This document shows positions 16,877 to 26,023 of a stretch of DNA of 64,000 bases, in pieces. Source of the DNA: an uncultured Roseicyclus sp. (lineage in GTDB: Bacteria > Pseudomonadota > Alphaproteobacteria > Rhodobacterales > Rhodobacteraceae); assembly GCA_947491935.1 (NCBI GenBank), contig CANLLF010000004.1, positions 682,001-746,000 on the forward strand, given 5' to 3'. A program made the position numbers and the translations under genes. Each line of letters begins with the position of its first letter. The first letter of the stretch is position 1. The notes under the pieces were generated by a model, which was not told the origin of the DNA, did not search any database, and was given only the letters and a program-made list of their open reading frames with translations.

Positions 16877-17392
16877 ATGTTCGACACGATGACCATCACC
16901 AAGGCCGCAGGCTCGATCTGCGTGGCACTTCTTGTGTTCCTTCTGGCGGGTTGGGCCGCAGAGGGCCTCTACAACGTCGACAATCATGACGAAGATCACG
17001 TCAGCGGCTATCGTATCGCGATCCCCGAAGAGGGCGCCGTGGCCGAAGTGGAGGCCGAGCCTGAAATCCCGTTTGAGGAAGTCTACGCCTCCGCCGATGC
17101 AGGCGCAGGTGAGCGCCTGTGGCGTCAATGCTCCGCCTGCCACGCGCTGAATGCGGGCCAGAACGGTGTTGGTCCCTACCTGTCAGGGATCGTGGATCGA
17201 CCCAAGCACTCGGCGGAAGGGTTCGACTATTCCGACGCGCTGCTGTCTCAGGACGGGGCCTGGACGCCTGAAAACCTCTCCGCATTCCTCGAGAACCCGC
17301 GCGAATACGCGCCCGGCACGGCCATGTCCTATGGTGGTATGGATGATGTTGAAGACCGCGCCAATCTGATCGCCTATCTGGCCACGCAGTAA
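16877..17392 (+). CDS. Membrane-anchored cytochrome c (c-y/c552 type)
   Basis: A 171-residue protein: an uncleaved N-terminal membrane helix near residues 9-27, an acidic linker (36-70) and a class I cytochrome domain with heme-binding C85-x2-C88-H89 and the axial Met150 in GTAMSYGGM. This matches the membrane-anchored cytochrome c-y of Rhodobacter and c552 of Paracoccus, which carry electrons from the bc1 complex to terminal oxidases (cbb3 or aa3). The cbb3 genes lie 10 kb away. ATG 16877 is preferred to 16817 because the helix begins there. A rho-independent terminator follows. Confidence 0.92.
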   Translation: MFDTMTITKAAGSICVALLVFLLAGWAAEGLYNVDNHDEDHVSGYRIAIPEEGAVAEVEAEPEIPFEEVYASADAGAGERLWRQCSACHALNAGQNGVGPYLSGIVDRPKHSAEGFDYSDALLSQDGAWTPENLSAFLENPREYAPGTAMSYGGMDDVEDRANLIAYLATQ

Positions 17393-17417
17393 GACGCACA
17401 CCACCGCGACAATATGG

Positions 17418-17444
17418 GCCGCCCGGAAGATGGGCGGCTTTTTT
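17418..17444 (+). terminator. Rho-independent terminator of the anchored cytochrome c gene
   Basis: GCCGCCC and GGGCGGC form a seven-base-pair stem with a seven-base loop, followed directly by six T residues, 26 bases past the cytochrome stop codon. A classical intrinsic terminator on the + strand. Confidence 0.9.
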
Positions 17445-17703
17445 CATGGAAATCGTCCGAAATTCTTGCGGGTGCAAGCCAGGAACGCTCGCTTGGCAAG
17501 CCGTTTGGGGATACGGCGCCGGATTGGGTGCGGATCACTTCGATGCGCCCATATCCGCAAGAAATGGGCGTTATCACCGTCTGATCACGTAATCTCAACT
17601 TGAATACAGGGCCGACTGGTCTCTAACCTCTACCGACCCATAATATAATGGTAGCGCGATCCGAGATCGCGTCCAGTTGCTACGAAAAGCCGGGGAGATG
17701 CAG
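17445..17703 (+). promoter_or_regulatory. Upstream region of the yejABEF-type operon with a TATAAT element
   Basis: This 259-base stretch has no gene. It contains a consensus -10 hexamer TATAAT at 17644-17649 without a convincing -35 at 16-18 bases, and a perfect six-base-pair hairpin (GCGATC-CGA-GATCGC, 17656-17670) that would lie at the start of the transcript. GGGGAG at 17692-17697 is the ribosome binding site of the next gene. The remainder shows nothing recognisable. Confidence 0.4.
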
Positions 17704-19638
17704 ATGCAGGCCCAACAGACACCACAGGTTGCCGAAAACGTCCGCGATGAGGGTCGGGATACCCGGCGATGCCAGACGGCCGCGCTGCCGCTGGTCGGTG
17801 CTGCCCTGATCCTCGGGTTGGCCGCCTTGGGCGCGACGGCCCAGGAGGTTGGCGAAGATGGCCTGATCCGGACATATGGTGACTCCACGTTCGGCGAGTT
17901 GCGCTATTCCCCCGACAGCCCGCATCTGGATTACGTGAACCCCGATGCGCCGCAAGGGGGCGAATTATCGTTCGCGTGGTCGTCAGGCTCTTTCGACTCC
18001 ATGCACCCCTATACGCGCGTGGGTCGCCCGGCGGTTCTGTCGTCGGTTTTCTTCGAATCCATGCTGACGGGGACGGCGGATGAGATTGGCTCGGCCTATT
18101 GCCTGTTATGCGAAGAAATCGCCTATCCCGAGGACCGCTCCTACGTGATCTTTACCCTGCGCGAAGGGATCACTTTCTCGGACGGCACGCCGATGACGGC
18201 GCAGGACGTCCTGTTCTCCTACCAGATCCTGCGAGATGAAGGCCTCCCCTCGTTTCGCGCGTCTATCCCGCTGACGATCCAGGACGCCGAAATCCTCGAC
18301 GACCGCCGTATTCGCTACAATTTCAACCCCGATGCCCCCCTGCGTGACCGTATCCAGTCTGCCGGTGGTCTGCCGGTGTTCTCCGAGGCCAGCCACATCG
18401 CCAGCGGCCTCGATTTCGAGGATAGCCGGTTGGAGCCGCTGGTGGGGTCCGGGCCTTATGTGCTTGGAGAGGTCGACCCGGGCAACCGTGTCGTCTTCGT
18501 GCGCGACCGCGATTATTGGGGCGAAGACCTGTGGATCAATCAGGGCCGTGACAATTACGACAGTATCCGCATCGAATATTATGGCGACAGTCTCGCGGCC
18601 TTTGAGGGCTTCACGGCCGGCAACTACACGTTCCGCCAGGAAAGCAGCAGCCAGGCCTGGGCCAACAACTATGATTTTCCGGCGCTGGATGCGGGCACCG
18701 TGGTTCGCGAAGAACTGCCCGACGGCACCATCGCCTCCGGCCAGTCCTTCATGATCAATCTGCGCCGCCCGCAGTTTCAGGATGTTCGCGTGCGCAGCGC
18801 CATCGCGCATATGTTCAACTTCGAATGGACGAACGAAACGCTGTTCTATGGCCTGTATGAACCGGTCGTCAGCTTCTGGGAAAACACGTGGATGGCGGCC
18901 GAGGGGATGCCCTCGGAGGCTGAACTCGCGCTGTTGGAACCGCTGCGCGATCAACTGCCCGAGACGGTGTTCACCCAAGAGGTCTATGCCGTGCCCGCCT
19001 CCAACCCGGACCGCGCGTTGGATCGTCGCCAATCCCGCCGCGCCACGGCGCTTCTGGAGGAGGCGGGGTGGACCCCCGGCAATGACGGAATGCTGCGCAA
19101 CGAGGCGGGCCAGACGCTGGACGTCGAATTCCTCAACTCGTCGCCGCTATTCGAGCGGATCATCAACCCCTACGTGGAAAACCTGCGCGCGATCGGCATC
19201 AATGCCTCGCTCAACCGGGTCGACAACGCGCAGCTGCAACAGCGCCAGCGCGACGGTGATTTTGACATGATCACCGACCATTTCCCGATGGGCTACGAAC
19301 CCGGCTCCAGCCTGCGGCAGTATTTCGGCTCCCTCGGGGCGGATGAGAGCCTGTTCAACGTGCCCGGCCTTGCCGATGAAGGCATCGATCAGCTTCTGGA
19401 GATCGTGGTGAACGCCGAAACCCGGGAGGAGTTGGACGTTGCCGTCACCGCGCTCGACCGGGTCCTGCGTGACAGGGTGATCCGCGTCGGGCAATGGTAC
19501 AACGATGCCCACTGGGTCGCGTATTACGACATGTATCGCTACCCGGAAGAGCTTCCGCCCTATTCGCTTGGTTTCCTGGATTTCTGGTGGATCGACCCCG
19601 AGGCCGAACAGGCCTTGCGTGATCAGGGCGCGTTCTAA
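17704..19638 (+). CDS. yejA: Peptide/microcin C-type ABC transporter substrate-binding protein (YejA-like)
   Basis: A 644-residue SBP_bac_5 (oligopeptide-binding) protein. A long, charged n-region (about 25 residues) precedes a hydrophobic signal core and cleavage near ATAQ. The mature protein has the YejA features L-R-Y-x-x-x-x-x-H-L-D-Y-V-N-P-D-A-P-Q-G-G-E at its start and F-W-W-I-D near its end. It captures peptides in the periplasm for the permeases YejB and YejE. ATG 17704 stands six bases after GGGGAG; ATG 17698 and TTG 17677 are also in frame. First gene of the four-gene operon. Confidence 0.88.
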   Translation: MQAQQTPQVAENVRDEGRDTRRCQTAALPLVGAALILGLAALGATAQEVGEDGLIRTYGDSTFGELRYSPDSPHLDYVNPDAPQGGELSFAWSSGSFDSMHPYTRVGRPAVLSSVFFESMLTGTADEIGSAYCLLCEEIAYPEDRSYVIFTLREGITFSDGTPMTAQDVLFSYQILRDEGLPSFRASIPLTIQDAEILDDRRIRYNFNPDAPLRDRIQSAGGLPVFSEASHIASGLDFEDSRLEPLVGSGPYVLGEVDPGNRVVFVRDRDYWGEDLWINQGRDNYDSIRIEYYGDSLAAFEGFTAGNYTFRQESSSQAWANNYDFPALDAGTVVREELPDGTIASGQSFMINLRRPQFQDVRVRSAIAHMFNFEWTNETLFYGLYEPVVSFWENTWMAAEGMPSEAELALLEPLRDQLPETVFTQEVYAVPASNPDRALDRRQSRRATALLEEAGWTPGNDGMLRNEAGQTLDVEFLNSSPLFERIINPYVENLRAIGINASLNRVDNAQLQQRQRDGDFDMITDHFPMGYEPGSSLRQYFGSLGADESLFNVPGLADEGIDQLLEIVVNAETREELDVAVTALDRVLRDRVIRVGQWYNDAHWVAYYDMYRYPEELPPYSLGFLDFWWIDPEAEQALRDQGAF

Positions 19639-19647
19639 GGCCATCTG

Positions 19648-20799
19648 ATGGGAGCCTACATCCTCAGACGATTGCTGCTCGTGATCCCGACCTTGATCGG
19701 GGTCATGATCGTCAATTTCATGCTGACGCAGCTGGTGCCCGGCGGCCCGGTCGATCAGGTCATCGCGCAGTTGGAAGGCGATGGGGATGTCTTCGCCGGG
19801 ATCTCCGGTGGCGGATCCGAGGCCATCGGCGACAGCGACATCGACACCGGATATCAGGGCGCGCGCGGCCTGCCGCCGCAATTTCTCGACAGTTTGCGGA
19901 TCGAGTTCAACTTCGCCCGCATCGTATGCGAGGACGGCTTCACCGGTGAGCCGGATCTGGATGCCGAGGAATGCGTGGCCGAAGATATCCCGGTCTGGGA
20001 ACGCTTCGGCCTGATGATGTATAACTACCTGCGGTTCGATTTCGGCGAGAGTTACTTTCGCTCGATATCGGTCGTTGATCTGGTGATCGAGAAGCTGCCC
20101 GTCTCCGTCACCCTGGGCCTGTGGTCCACGCTGATCGCCTATCTGATCTCCATCCCGCTTGGCATTCGCAAGGCAGTCAAGGACGGCACCACATTCGATA
20201 GCGTCACATCAGGGATCATCATCGTGGCCTACGCGATCCCGGGTTTCCTGTTTGCGATCCTGCTTCTGGTTCTCTTCGCGGGTGGGCGGTATTTTCAGTT
20301 TTTCCCACTGCGCGGCCTGACGTCGGACGGGTTCGAGGATATGAACCTGATCCAGCAGATCGGCGATTATTTCTGGCACATCACCCTGCCGGTCATGGCG
20401 TCGACCATATCGGCTTTCGCCACACTGACCCTGCTGACGAAGAACAGCTTTCTCGATGAGATCAAGAAGCAATACGTGATGACCGCCAAGGCCAAGGGCC
20501 TTCCGGAACGCAAGGTCCTTTATGGCCACGTGTTTCGCAACGCGATGCTGATTGTGATCGCAGGCTTTCCGGCGGTGTTTGTCGGGGTGTTCTTCGGCGG
20601 GTCCCTGATTATCGAGACAATTTTCTCGCTCGACGGTCTGGGGCGGCTGGCCTTCGAAGCGGCGGTCAGCCGGGACTATCCCGTTATCTTCGGCACGCTC
20701 TATGTGTTCGGCCTGATCGGCCTCGCCGTCGGTATCATTTCCGACCTGATGTATGTGTGGATCGATCCGCGCATCGATTTTGGAACGCGGGAAGGGTGA
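19648..20799 (+). CDS. yejB: Peptide ABC transporter permease (YejB-like)
   Basis: A 383-residue BPD_transp_1 permease beginning [18 protein letters not shown], typical for DppB/YejB. Six membrane helices are expected, with a long periplasmic loop between helices 1 and 2 (about residues 30-130) that contains two cysteines, C94 and C109, in an acidic stretch. The EAA loop lies near 275-300. It forms the channel with YejE. It follows yejA by nine bases and precedes yejE by eight bases. Confidence 0.92.
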   Translation: MGAYILRRLLLVIPTLIGVMIVNFMLTQLVPGGPVDQVIAQLEGDGDVFAGISGGGSEAIGDSDIDTGYQGARGLPPQFLDSLRIEFNFARIVCEDGFTGEPDLDAEECVAEDIPVWERFGLMMYNYLRFDFGESYFRSISVVDLVIEKLPVSVTLGLWSTLIAYLISIPLGIRKAVKDGTTFDSVTSGIIIVAYAIPGFLFAILLLVLFAGGRYFQFFPLRGLTSDGFEDMNLIQQIGDYFWHITLPVMASTISAFATLTLLTKNSFLDEIKKQYVMTAKAKGLPERKVLYGHVFRNAMLIVIAGFPAVFVGVFFGGSLIIETIFSLDGLGRLAFEAAVSRDYPVIFGTLYVFGLIGLAVGIISDLMYVWIDPRIDFGTREG

Positions 20800-20807
20800 G
20801 CTGAACC

Positions 20808-22118
20808 ATGGCCATGCCCTCCGCCCCCCCGCCCTTGCCCGATCCCGCCTCCCCGGGTCCGATCCGTGATGGCGCTTTCTCGGAAAACCGGCGCAGCTGG
20901 CTCAGCCCCCTGAACCAGCGTCGCTGGCGCAACTTCAAGGCCAATCGCCGCGCGCTGTGGTCGCTCTGGATTTTCTCGATCCTCTACGGGTTCAGCATGT
21001 TTGCCCCGTTCCTCGCCAATGATCGCCCGCTTCTGGTGCGCTATGACGGCGCCTATTACACGCCGATCTTCAACTTCTATCCCGAAACCCAGTTCGGTGG
21101 CGATTTCCGGACCGAAGCCGTTTATCGCGATATCGAGGTTCAATGCCTGATCGTCTCGGGCGGGCTGGAAGAGTGCTGGGACGATCCCGATGCCGTGATC
21201 GAGGAGGTGCAGGAGACTGGCAGCTTCGCGGGCGCCGAGGTGAACGAGGGCTGGCTGATGTGGCCGCTTGTGCCCTATTCCTTCGATACGATCGTCGATC
21301 GGCCCGGCACCGCGCCCGGCCCGCCGGACGTGATCGGCCGCTACGCGCTTCCGGCGCTGGATGCCGATGGCGCGCCGATCCTGGACGAGGCCGGGCTGCC
21401 CGTTGTGGAAAGCCATTGGGGCCTGCTGCCCGAAGACATTCGGGGCGCGAATGTTCTGGGTACCGATGACACGTCCCGCGATGTGATGGCGCGGGTAATC
21501 TACGGCTTCCGCCTGTCGGTGAGCTTCGCACTGATCGTGACGTTCTTTGCCAGCCTCATCGGCATCTTCATGGGGGCCATTCAGGGCTTCTTCGGCGGCT
21601 GGGTCGATCTGCTCCTGCAGCGCCTGATCGAGATCTGGAACGCCACACCCAGCCTCTACATCATCATCATCGTGGCCACGATTTTCAGTATGAACTTCTG
21701 GTTGCTTGTGGCGCTGATGGTCGCCTTCGGCTGGCCCGGCCTCGTGGGTGTCGTGCGCGCTGAATTCCTGCGGGCGCGGAACTTCGAATATGTCCGCGCC
21801 GCCCGCGCGCTTGGCGTCGGCAACCTCACGATCATGTATCGCCATGTCCTGCCCAACGCGATGGTGGCCACGCTGACGCTTTTGCCCTTCATCGTCACAA
21901 GCACAATCGGGGGATTGGCCAGCCTTGATTTTCTGGGCTTCGGCCTGCCCTCGTCCGAGCCGTCATTGGGCGAGATGACCTTGCAGGCCAAGAACAACCT
22001 CCAGGCCCCGTGGCTCGGGTTCACGGCGTTCTTCACCTTCGCCATCATGCTGTCGCTTCTGGTCTTCGTTTTCGAAGGCGTTCGCGACGCATTCGATCCC
22101 AGAAAGACGTTCTCATGA
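20808..22118 (+). CDS. yejE: Peptide ABC transporter permease (YejE-like)
   Basis: A 436-residue DppC/YejE-type permease. A cytoplasmic N-terminus of about 50 residues with N-Q-R-R-W-R-N-F-K-A-N-R-R-A-x-W-S is followed by helix 1, a long periplasmic loop (about 70-225) with YYTPIFNFYPET and G-T-D-D-T-S-R-D-V, and the transport core with the EAA loop near 320-345. Two cysteines (C113 and C123) lie in the loop. It is the partner of YejB. The stop overlaps the start of yejF (ATGA). Confidence 0.92.
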   Translation: MAMPSAPPPLPDPASPGPIRDGAFSENRRSWLSPLNQRRWRNFKANRRALWSLWIFSILYGFSMFAPFLANDRPLLVRYDGAYYTPIFNFYPETQFGGDFRTEAVYRDIEVQCLIVSGGLEECWDDPDAVIEEVQETGSFAGAEVNEGWLMWPLVPYSFDTIVDRPGTAPGPPDVIGRYALPALDADGAPILDEAGLPVVESHWGLLPEDIRGANVLGTDDTSRDVMARVIYGFRLSVSFALIVTFFASLIGIFMGAIQGFFGGWVDLLLQRLIEIWNATPSLYIIIIVATIFSMNFWLLVALMVAFGWPGLVGVVRAEFLRARNFEYVRAARALGVGNLTIMYRHVLPNAMVATLTLLPFIVTSTIGGLASLDFLGFGLPSSEPSLGEMTLQAKNNLQAPWLGFTAFFTFAIMLSLLVFVFEGVRDAFDPRKTFS

Positions 22119-23716
22119 GCCGCGTTCTGGACGTCAAAAACCTGTCGGTTGATTTCAGTCAGGACGGTCACGTCGTCCACGCGGTCCGCGGTGTGTCATT
22201 CCATGTCGACAAGGGCGAAACCGTCGCTCTTGTGGGCGAGAGTGGCTCGGGGAAATCCGTCACGGCGCTTTCGGCGGTGGAGCTTTTGCCGCCATCGGCC
22301 ACGATCACCGGCTCCGTCACCTATAACGGCAAGGAAATGATCGGTGCGCCGGAGGCCGATCTGCGCGCCGTGCGCGGCAACGATATCAGCTTCATCTTTC
22401 AGGAGCCGATGACGTCGCTCAACCCGCTGCATACGCTCGAAAAACAGATCGCCGAAAGCCTGGCCCTGCACCAGAAGCTGACAGGCGATGCGGCGCGACG
22501 ACGGATCATCGAGTTGCTGACCAAAGTGGGCATCCGCGACCCTGAAACGCGTTTGGGCGCCTATCCCCACCAATTGTCGGGCGGGCAACGCCAACGCGTG
22601 ATGATCGCCATGGCGCTGGCCAACGGGCCGGATTTGCTGATTGCCGATGAGCCCACAACGGCGCTCGATGTCACGATCCAGGCGCAGATTCTTGAGCTGC
22701 TGGCCGATCTGAAGCGCAAAGAGGGGATGAGCCTTCTGTTCATCACCCACGATCTGGGGATTGTCCGCCGCATCGCCGACCGGGTCTGCGTGATGCAGGG
22801 CGGGGAAATTGTCGAACAGGGCAAGACCGAGGAGATTTTCGAAAATCCGCAGCATCCCTATACGCGCAAGCTCCTGGGTGCCGAACAAACGGGGCAGCCT
22901 GACCCCGTCCCGGCGGGCGCCGAGGAGATTCTGAACACGAAGGATCTGCGCATCTGGTTCCCGATCCACCGCGGCCTGCTGCGCCGGACGGTGGGCCATG
23001 TGAAGGCCGTGAATGCGGCCAGCATTTCGGTGCGGCAGGGGGAGACGCTGGGGATCGTGGGCGAAAGCGGGTCGGGCAAGACGACATTGGCGCTTGCCAT
23101 CATGCGGCTGATCAAATCGGAGGGACCCATCGGCTTTCTGGGCCAGGATCTGCATTCCGCGCCCCGGTCGCAATTGCGCGGCATCCGCAAGGATATGCAG
23201 ATCGTGTTTCAGGATCCGTTCGGGTCCCTCAGCCCGCGGATGACCATCGAACAGATCGTGTCGGAGGGGCTGCAGGTGCAGGGCTTCGAGAAGGCCTATC
23301 GACGGCGGCGCGTGGCCGAGATTCTGGACGAGGTGGGTCTGGATCCGTCGATGATGCACCGCTACCCACACGAGTTCTCCGGCGGGCAGAGGCAGCGGAT
23401 CGCGATTGCACGCGCAATGATCCTGCGCCCGAAACTGGTGGTGCTGGACGAACCGACAAGTGCGCTCGACATGACGGTACAGGTGCAGATTGTGGAGCTT
23501 CTGCGCCGGTTGCAGGCCGACCATCAGCTCGCCTACCTGTTCATATCGCACGATCTGAAGGTTGTGCGCGCGCTGAGCCACAAGGTGATGGTGATGCGGC
23601 AGGGCGACGTGGTTGAGACCGGCGAGACGCAGGCGCTGTTTGACAACCCACGGACGGAGTATACGCGCGAATTGATGCGGGCGGCGTTCGGAGACATCAA
23701 GGGCAGCGCGGCCTGA
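22115..23716 (+). CDS. yejF: Peptide ABC transporter ATPase with two nucleotide-binding domains (YejF-like)
   Basis: A 533-residue fusion of two oligopeptide-type ATPase domains. Each has a Walker A motif (GESGSGKS near residue 41 and GESGSGKT near 320), a signature (LSGGQRQR and FSGGQRQR) and a Walker B (LLIADEPT and LVVLDEPT). The double-domain form is typical of YejF and replaces the separate DppD and DppF. Start set by the ATGA overlap with yejE. It ends 35 bases before the convergent hemN. Confidence 0.94.
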   Translation: MSRVLDVKNLSVDFSQDGHVVHAVRGVSFHVDKGETVALVGESGSGKSVTALSAVELLPPSATITGSVTYNGKEMIGAPEADLRAVRGNDISFIFQEPMTSLNPLHTLEKQIAESLALHQKLTGDAARRRIIELLTKVGIRDPETRLGAYPHQLSGGQRQRVMIAMALANGPDLLIADEPTTALDVTIQAQILELLADLKRKEGMSLLFITHDLGIVRRIADRVCVMQGGEIVEQGKTEEIFENPQHPYTRKLLGAEQTGQPDPVPAGAEEILNTKDLRIWFPIHRGLLRRTVGHVKAVNAASISVRQGETLGIVGESGSGKTTLALAIMRLIKSEGPIGFLGQDLHSAPRSQLRGIRKDMQIVFQDPFGSLSPRMTIEQIVSEGLQVQGFEKAYRRRRVAEILDEVGLDPSMMHRYPHEFSGGQRQRIAIARAMILRPKLVVLDEPTSALDMTVQVQIVELLRRLQADHQLAYLFISHDLKVVRALSHKVMVMRQGDVVETGETQALFDNPRTEYTRELMRAAFGDIKGSAA

Positions 23717-23751
23717 CAGCCTTTGCGGGCCTCCGGGACAAGAACCGTCTT

Positions 23752-25107
23752 TCAGATCGCCGAGGAATGACCCGAGGCTTCGATCTCGTAGGCATCGAAT
23801 TGCCGGGCGATGAGACGGGCCAGCGGCCACGCGCTTTTCTCAACATTGAGCCCCGTCGTATCGGCGCTGACCAGATCAGGGAATTGGTCGGCCGCCTGGC
23901 CTAGAATATCGGCGATTTTTTTGGTCGGCCCGAGCCCTTCGGCCCTTAGTGTCGCGATATCGACCCGGAAATCACACATCAGCATTTCGATCATCCGTGC
24001 ACGGAGCACGTCATCACCCGTGAAGGCATGGCCCCGTCCGGTGGGCAGCGCACCGGCGCGGACGGCTTTTTGGTAGGCCGCGGTGCCGGCTGCATTTTGC
24101 ACGAAGCCCTGCGGGAAGCGCGAAATCGCGGAGGCGCCGAGCCCGATAAGCACATCGCAGGTATCATCGGTGTAACCCTGGAAATTCCGCCGCAGCCGCC
24201 CCTCGTCGGCAGCGACGCCAAGGCTGTCGGTCGGGCGGGCGAAATGATCGATGCCGATCTGGCGGTAGCCATCCCATAACAGGTGCTTCTGGGCCGTCTC
24301 GAAGAGACCCAGGCGCGCTTCGGGGCCGGGCAATTCATCGGTCGGGATCATCGATTGGCGCTTGGCCATCCAGGGCACATGGGCGTAGCCATAGAGCGCC
24401 ACCCGGTCCGGGCTGAGCGACAGAAGCATCTGGATCGAACTGGCGATCCGGGCGCGGGATTGCTTGGGTAGCCCATACAGCAGATCGGTGTTCAGGGATG
24501 TGATCCCGCGGGCACGCAAGGCTTCGATCGCGTCGCGGGTCACTTCGTAGCTTTGCTCCCGTCCGATGATTTTCTGGATCTCGGGATCGAAATCCTGCAC
24601 GCCGATGGAGGCGCGCGTCATGCCCATCGCGGCCAGCGCATCCATGCGCGGCTCATCGATCTCGTTCGGATCGATCTCAACCGAGATTTCCGAGGTGTCC
24701 GATTGCACGAACGTTTCGCGCAAAGCGGCGGCCAGGCGCGCGATGTCTTCGGGCGGCAACAGGGTCGGCGTGCCGCCGCCCCAATGGATACGCGCGGCTT
24801 CGACGCCGTCGGGCAGGATACCTTTCATCGCCCGGATCTCGGTGATCAGCGTGTCGACATAGGCCGAGACCGGCGCCAGCGTTCGTGTCCCCTGGGTGCG
24901 GCAGGCGCAGAACCAGCAAAGCCGTCTGCAAAACGGCACGTGAAGGTAGACCGACACGCGCGCACCGGGCGTGATGGCGCGGATCCAATCGCGATGCAGC
25001 GGTTCGGCCACGTCATTGCTGAATTTCGAGGCAGGGGGGTAGGACGTGTAGCGCGGCACATTCGCGTCAAACAGGCCAAACCGCCGCAGTTGAGAATAGG
25101 TGTCCAT
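23752..25107 (-). CDS. hemN: Oxygen-independent coproporphyrinogen III oxidase
   Basis: A 451-residue radical SAM enzyme with the motif C-x3-C-x2-C in VPFCRRLCWFC near residues 58-68, the HemN segment IHWGGGTPT, and the RASIGVQDF sequence. It decarboxylates two propionates of coproporphyrinogen III to make protoporphyrinogen IX without oxygen, using S-adenosylmethionine. Rhodobacter HemN/HemZ is of this size. It is divergent from fnrL, and a perfect FNR box sits between them 36 bases upstream of the hemN start, so FnrL control under low oxygen is expected. The aerobic counterpart, hemF, is at 36999. Confidence 0.95.
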   Translation of the reverse strand: MDTYSQLRRFGLFDANVPRYTSYPPASKFSNDVAEPLHRDWIRAITPGARVSVYLHVPFCRRLCWFCACRTQGTRTLAPVSAYVDTLITEIRAMKGILPDGVEAARIHWGGGTPTLLPPEDIARLAAALRETFVQSDTSEISVEIDPNEIDEPRMDALAAMGMTRASIGVQDFDPEIQKIIGREQSYEVTRDAIEALRARGITSLNTDLLYGLPKQSRARIASSIQMLLSLSPDRVALYGYAHVPWMAKRQSMIPTDELPGPEARLGLFETAQKHLLWDGYRQIGIDHFARPTDSLGVAADEGRLRRNFQGYTDDTCDVLIGLGASAISRFPQGFVQNAAGTAAYQKAVRAGALPTGRGHAFTGDDVLRARMIEMLMCDFRVDIATLRAEGLGPTKKIADILGQAADQFPDLVSADTTGLNVEKSAWPLARLIARQFDAYEIEASGHSSAI

Positions 25108-25142
25108 GGGTTTAAGCTTAAAAACAGACCGGACTCTCTACT

Positions 25143-25156
25143 TTGATATGGATCAA
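25143..25156. promoter_or_regulatory. FNR/FnrL box between hemN and fnrL
   Basis: TTGATATGGATCAA is a perfect match to the FNR consensus TTGAT-N4-ATCAA. It lies 36 bases from the hemN start and 39 bases from the fnrL start, so one site could control both genes, including fnrL itself. Confidence 0.9.
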
Positions 25157-25194
25157 ATCCGAAGTCCGTGGTTCGAGCACGCAGGAGCCACGAC

Positions 25195-25941
25195 ATGCAG
25201 CAAAAGCCGCTGACCCTTAAGGACATGGATTGTGGCGATTGTCCAATCCGCCACCGTGCCGTTTGCGCGCGGTGCGAGACCGATGAGTTAGAGCAGCTCG
25301 AGGCCATCAAATTCTATCGCAAATACACGGCCGGTGAGGTCATAGTGTGGGCTGGCGACAAGATGGATTTCGTGGCCTCTGTCGTGGCGGGCGTTGCGAC
25401 ACTGACCCAGACGATGGAAGACGGCCGCCGCCAGATGGTGGGGCTGTTGCTGGCGTCGGATTTTATCGGGCGCCCGAATCGTGACAGCGTGGCGTACGAT
25501 GTTACGGCCACAACCGATGTCACCCTGTGCTGTTTCCGCCGTAAGCCATTCCACGAGATGATCAAGACGACACCCAATATCAGCCAACGCCTGTTGGACA
25601 TGACGTTGGATGAATTGGATGCCGCCCGCGAGTGGATGCTGCTTCTGGGGCGCAAGACAGCGCGTGAGAAAATCGCCAGCTTCCTGTCGATCATCGCGCG
25701 CCGCGAGGCAAGCGCCTTGGGCGGTGTGCCTGGCAAAGATGTGGCATTCGAGCTGCCGCTGACGCGCGAGGCGATGGCCGATTACCTGGGCCTCACCCTC
25801 GAGACCGTCAGCCGCCAGATGTCGGCCCTGAAACGTGATCAGGTTATTCAGCTGGAAGGTAAACGGCGCATTGTGGTGGCCGATTTCGATCTACTGATGG
25901 ACGAAACCGGGGATGACGCCGATGGCGGTGTTCTGATCTAG
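25195..25941 (+). CDS. fnrL: FnrL, Crp/Fnr-type oxygen-sensing transcription regulator
   Basis: A 248-residue regulator. N-terminal cysteines C13, C16, C24 and C27 and an internal C112 or C113 supply the ligands of an oxygen-labile 4Fe-4S cluster. A cyclic-nucleotide-binding-like barrel is followed by a helix-turn-helix whose recognition helix carries E-T-V-S-R, the FNR residues that read TTGAT. The active dimer switches on genes for microaerobic and anaerobic metabolism; the FNR boxes in this window at hemN/fnrL, usp/ccoN and ccoG are its likely targets. ATG 25195 has GCAGGAG upstream and was preferred to 25168. Confidence 0.95.
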   Translation: MQQKPLTLKDMDCGDCPIRHRAVCARCETDELEQLEAIKFYRKYTAGEVIVWAGDKMDFVASVVAGVATLTQTMEDGRRQMVGLLLASDFIGRPNRDSVAYDVTATTDVTLCCFRRKPFHEMIKTTPNISQRLLDMTLDELDAAREWMLLLGRKTAREKIASFLSIIARREASALGGVPGKDVAFELPLTREAMADYLGLTLETVSRQMSALKRDQVIQLEGKRRIVVADFDLLMDETGDDADGGVLI

Positions 25942-25971
25942 GCGGCCACCTTCCATTTGAAGACAGCGGAA

Positions 25972-25998
25972 AAACGCCCCGGCTTGCGCGGGGCGTTT
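25972..25998. terminator. Bidirectional terminator between fnrL and the universal stress protein gene
   Basis: AAACGCCCC and GGGGCGTTT form a nine-base-pair stem around a nine-base loop. On the minus strand the stem runs into five T residues, on the plus strand into three. It therefore serves the convergent usp gene best and fnrL second. Confidence 0.85.
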
Positions 25999-26023
25999 CC
26001 TGTTGACCACCAAAATGGGCGGC

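Noticed and set aside
17641-17670. tRNA-like string AATGGTAGCGC
   Set aside because: No cloverleaf can be drawn; the T-arm and acceptor stem are missing.
20700-21845. 381-codon minus-strand frame within the yejB/yejE genes
   Set aside because: Shadow frame; the + strand genes have clear permease motifs.
22196-23830. 544-codon minus-strand frame opposite yejF
   Set aside because: Shadow of a two-domain ATPase gene; product is His/Arg/Gln-rich without motifs.
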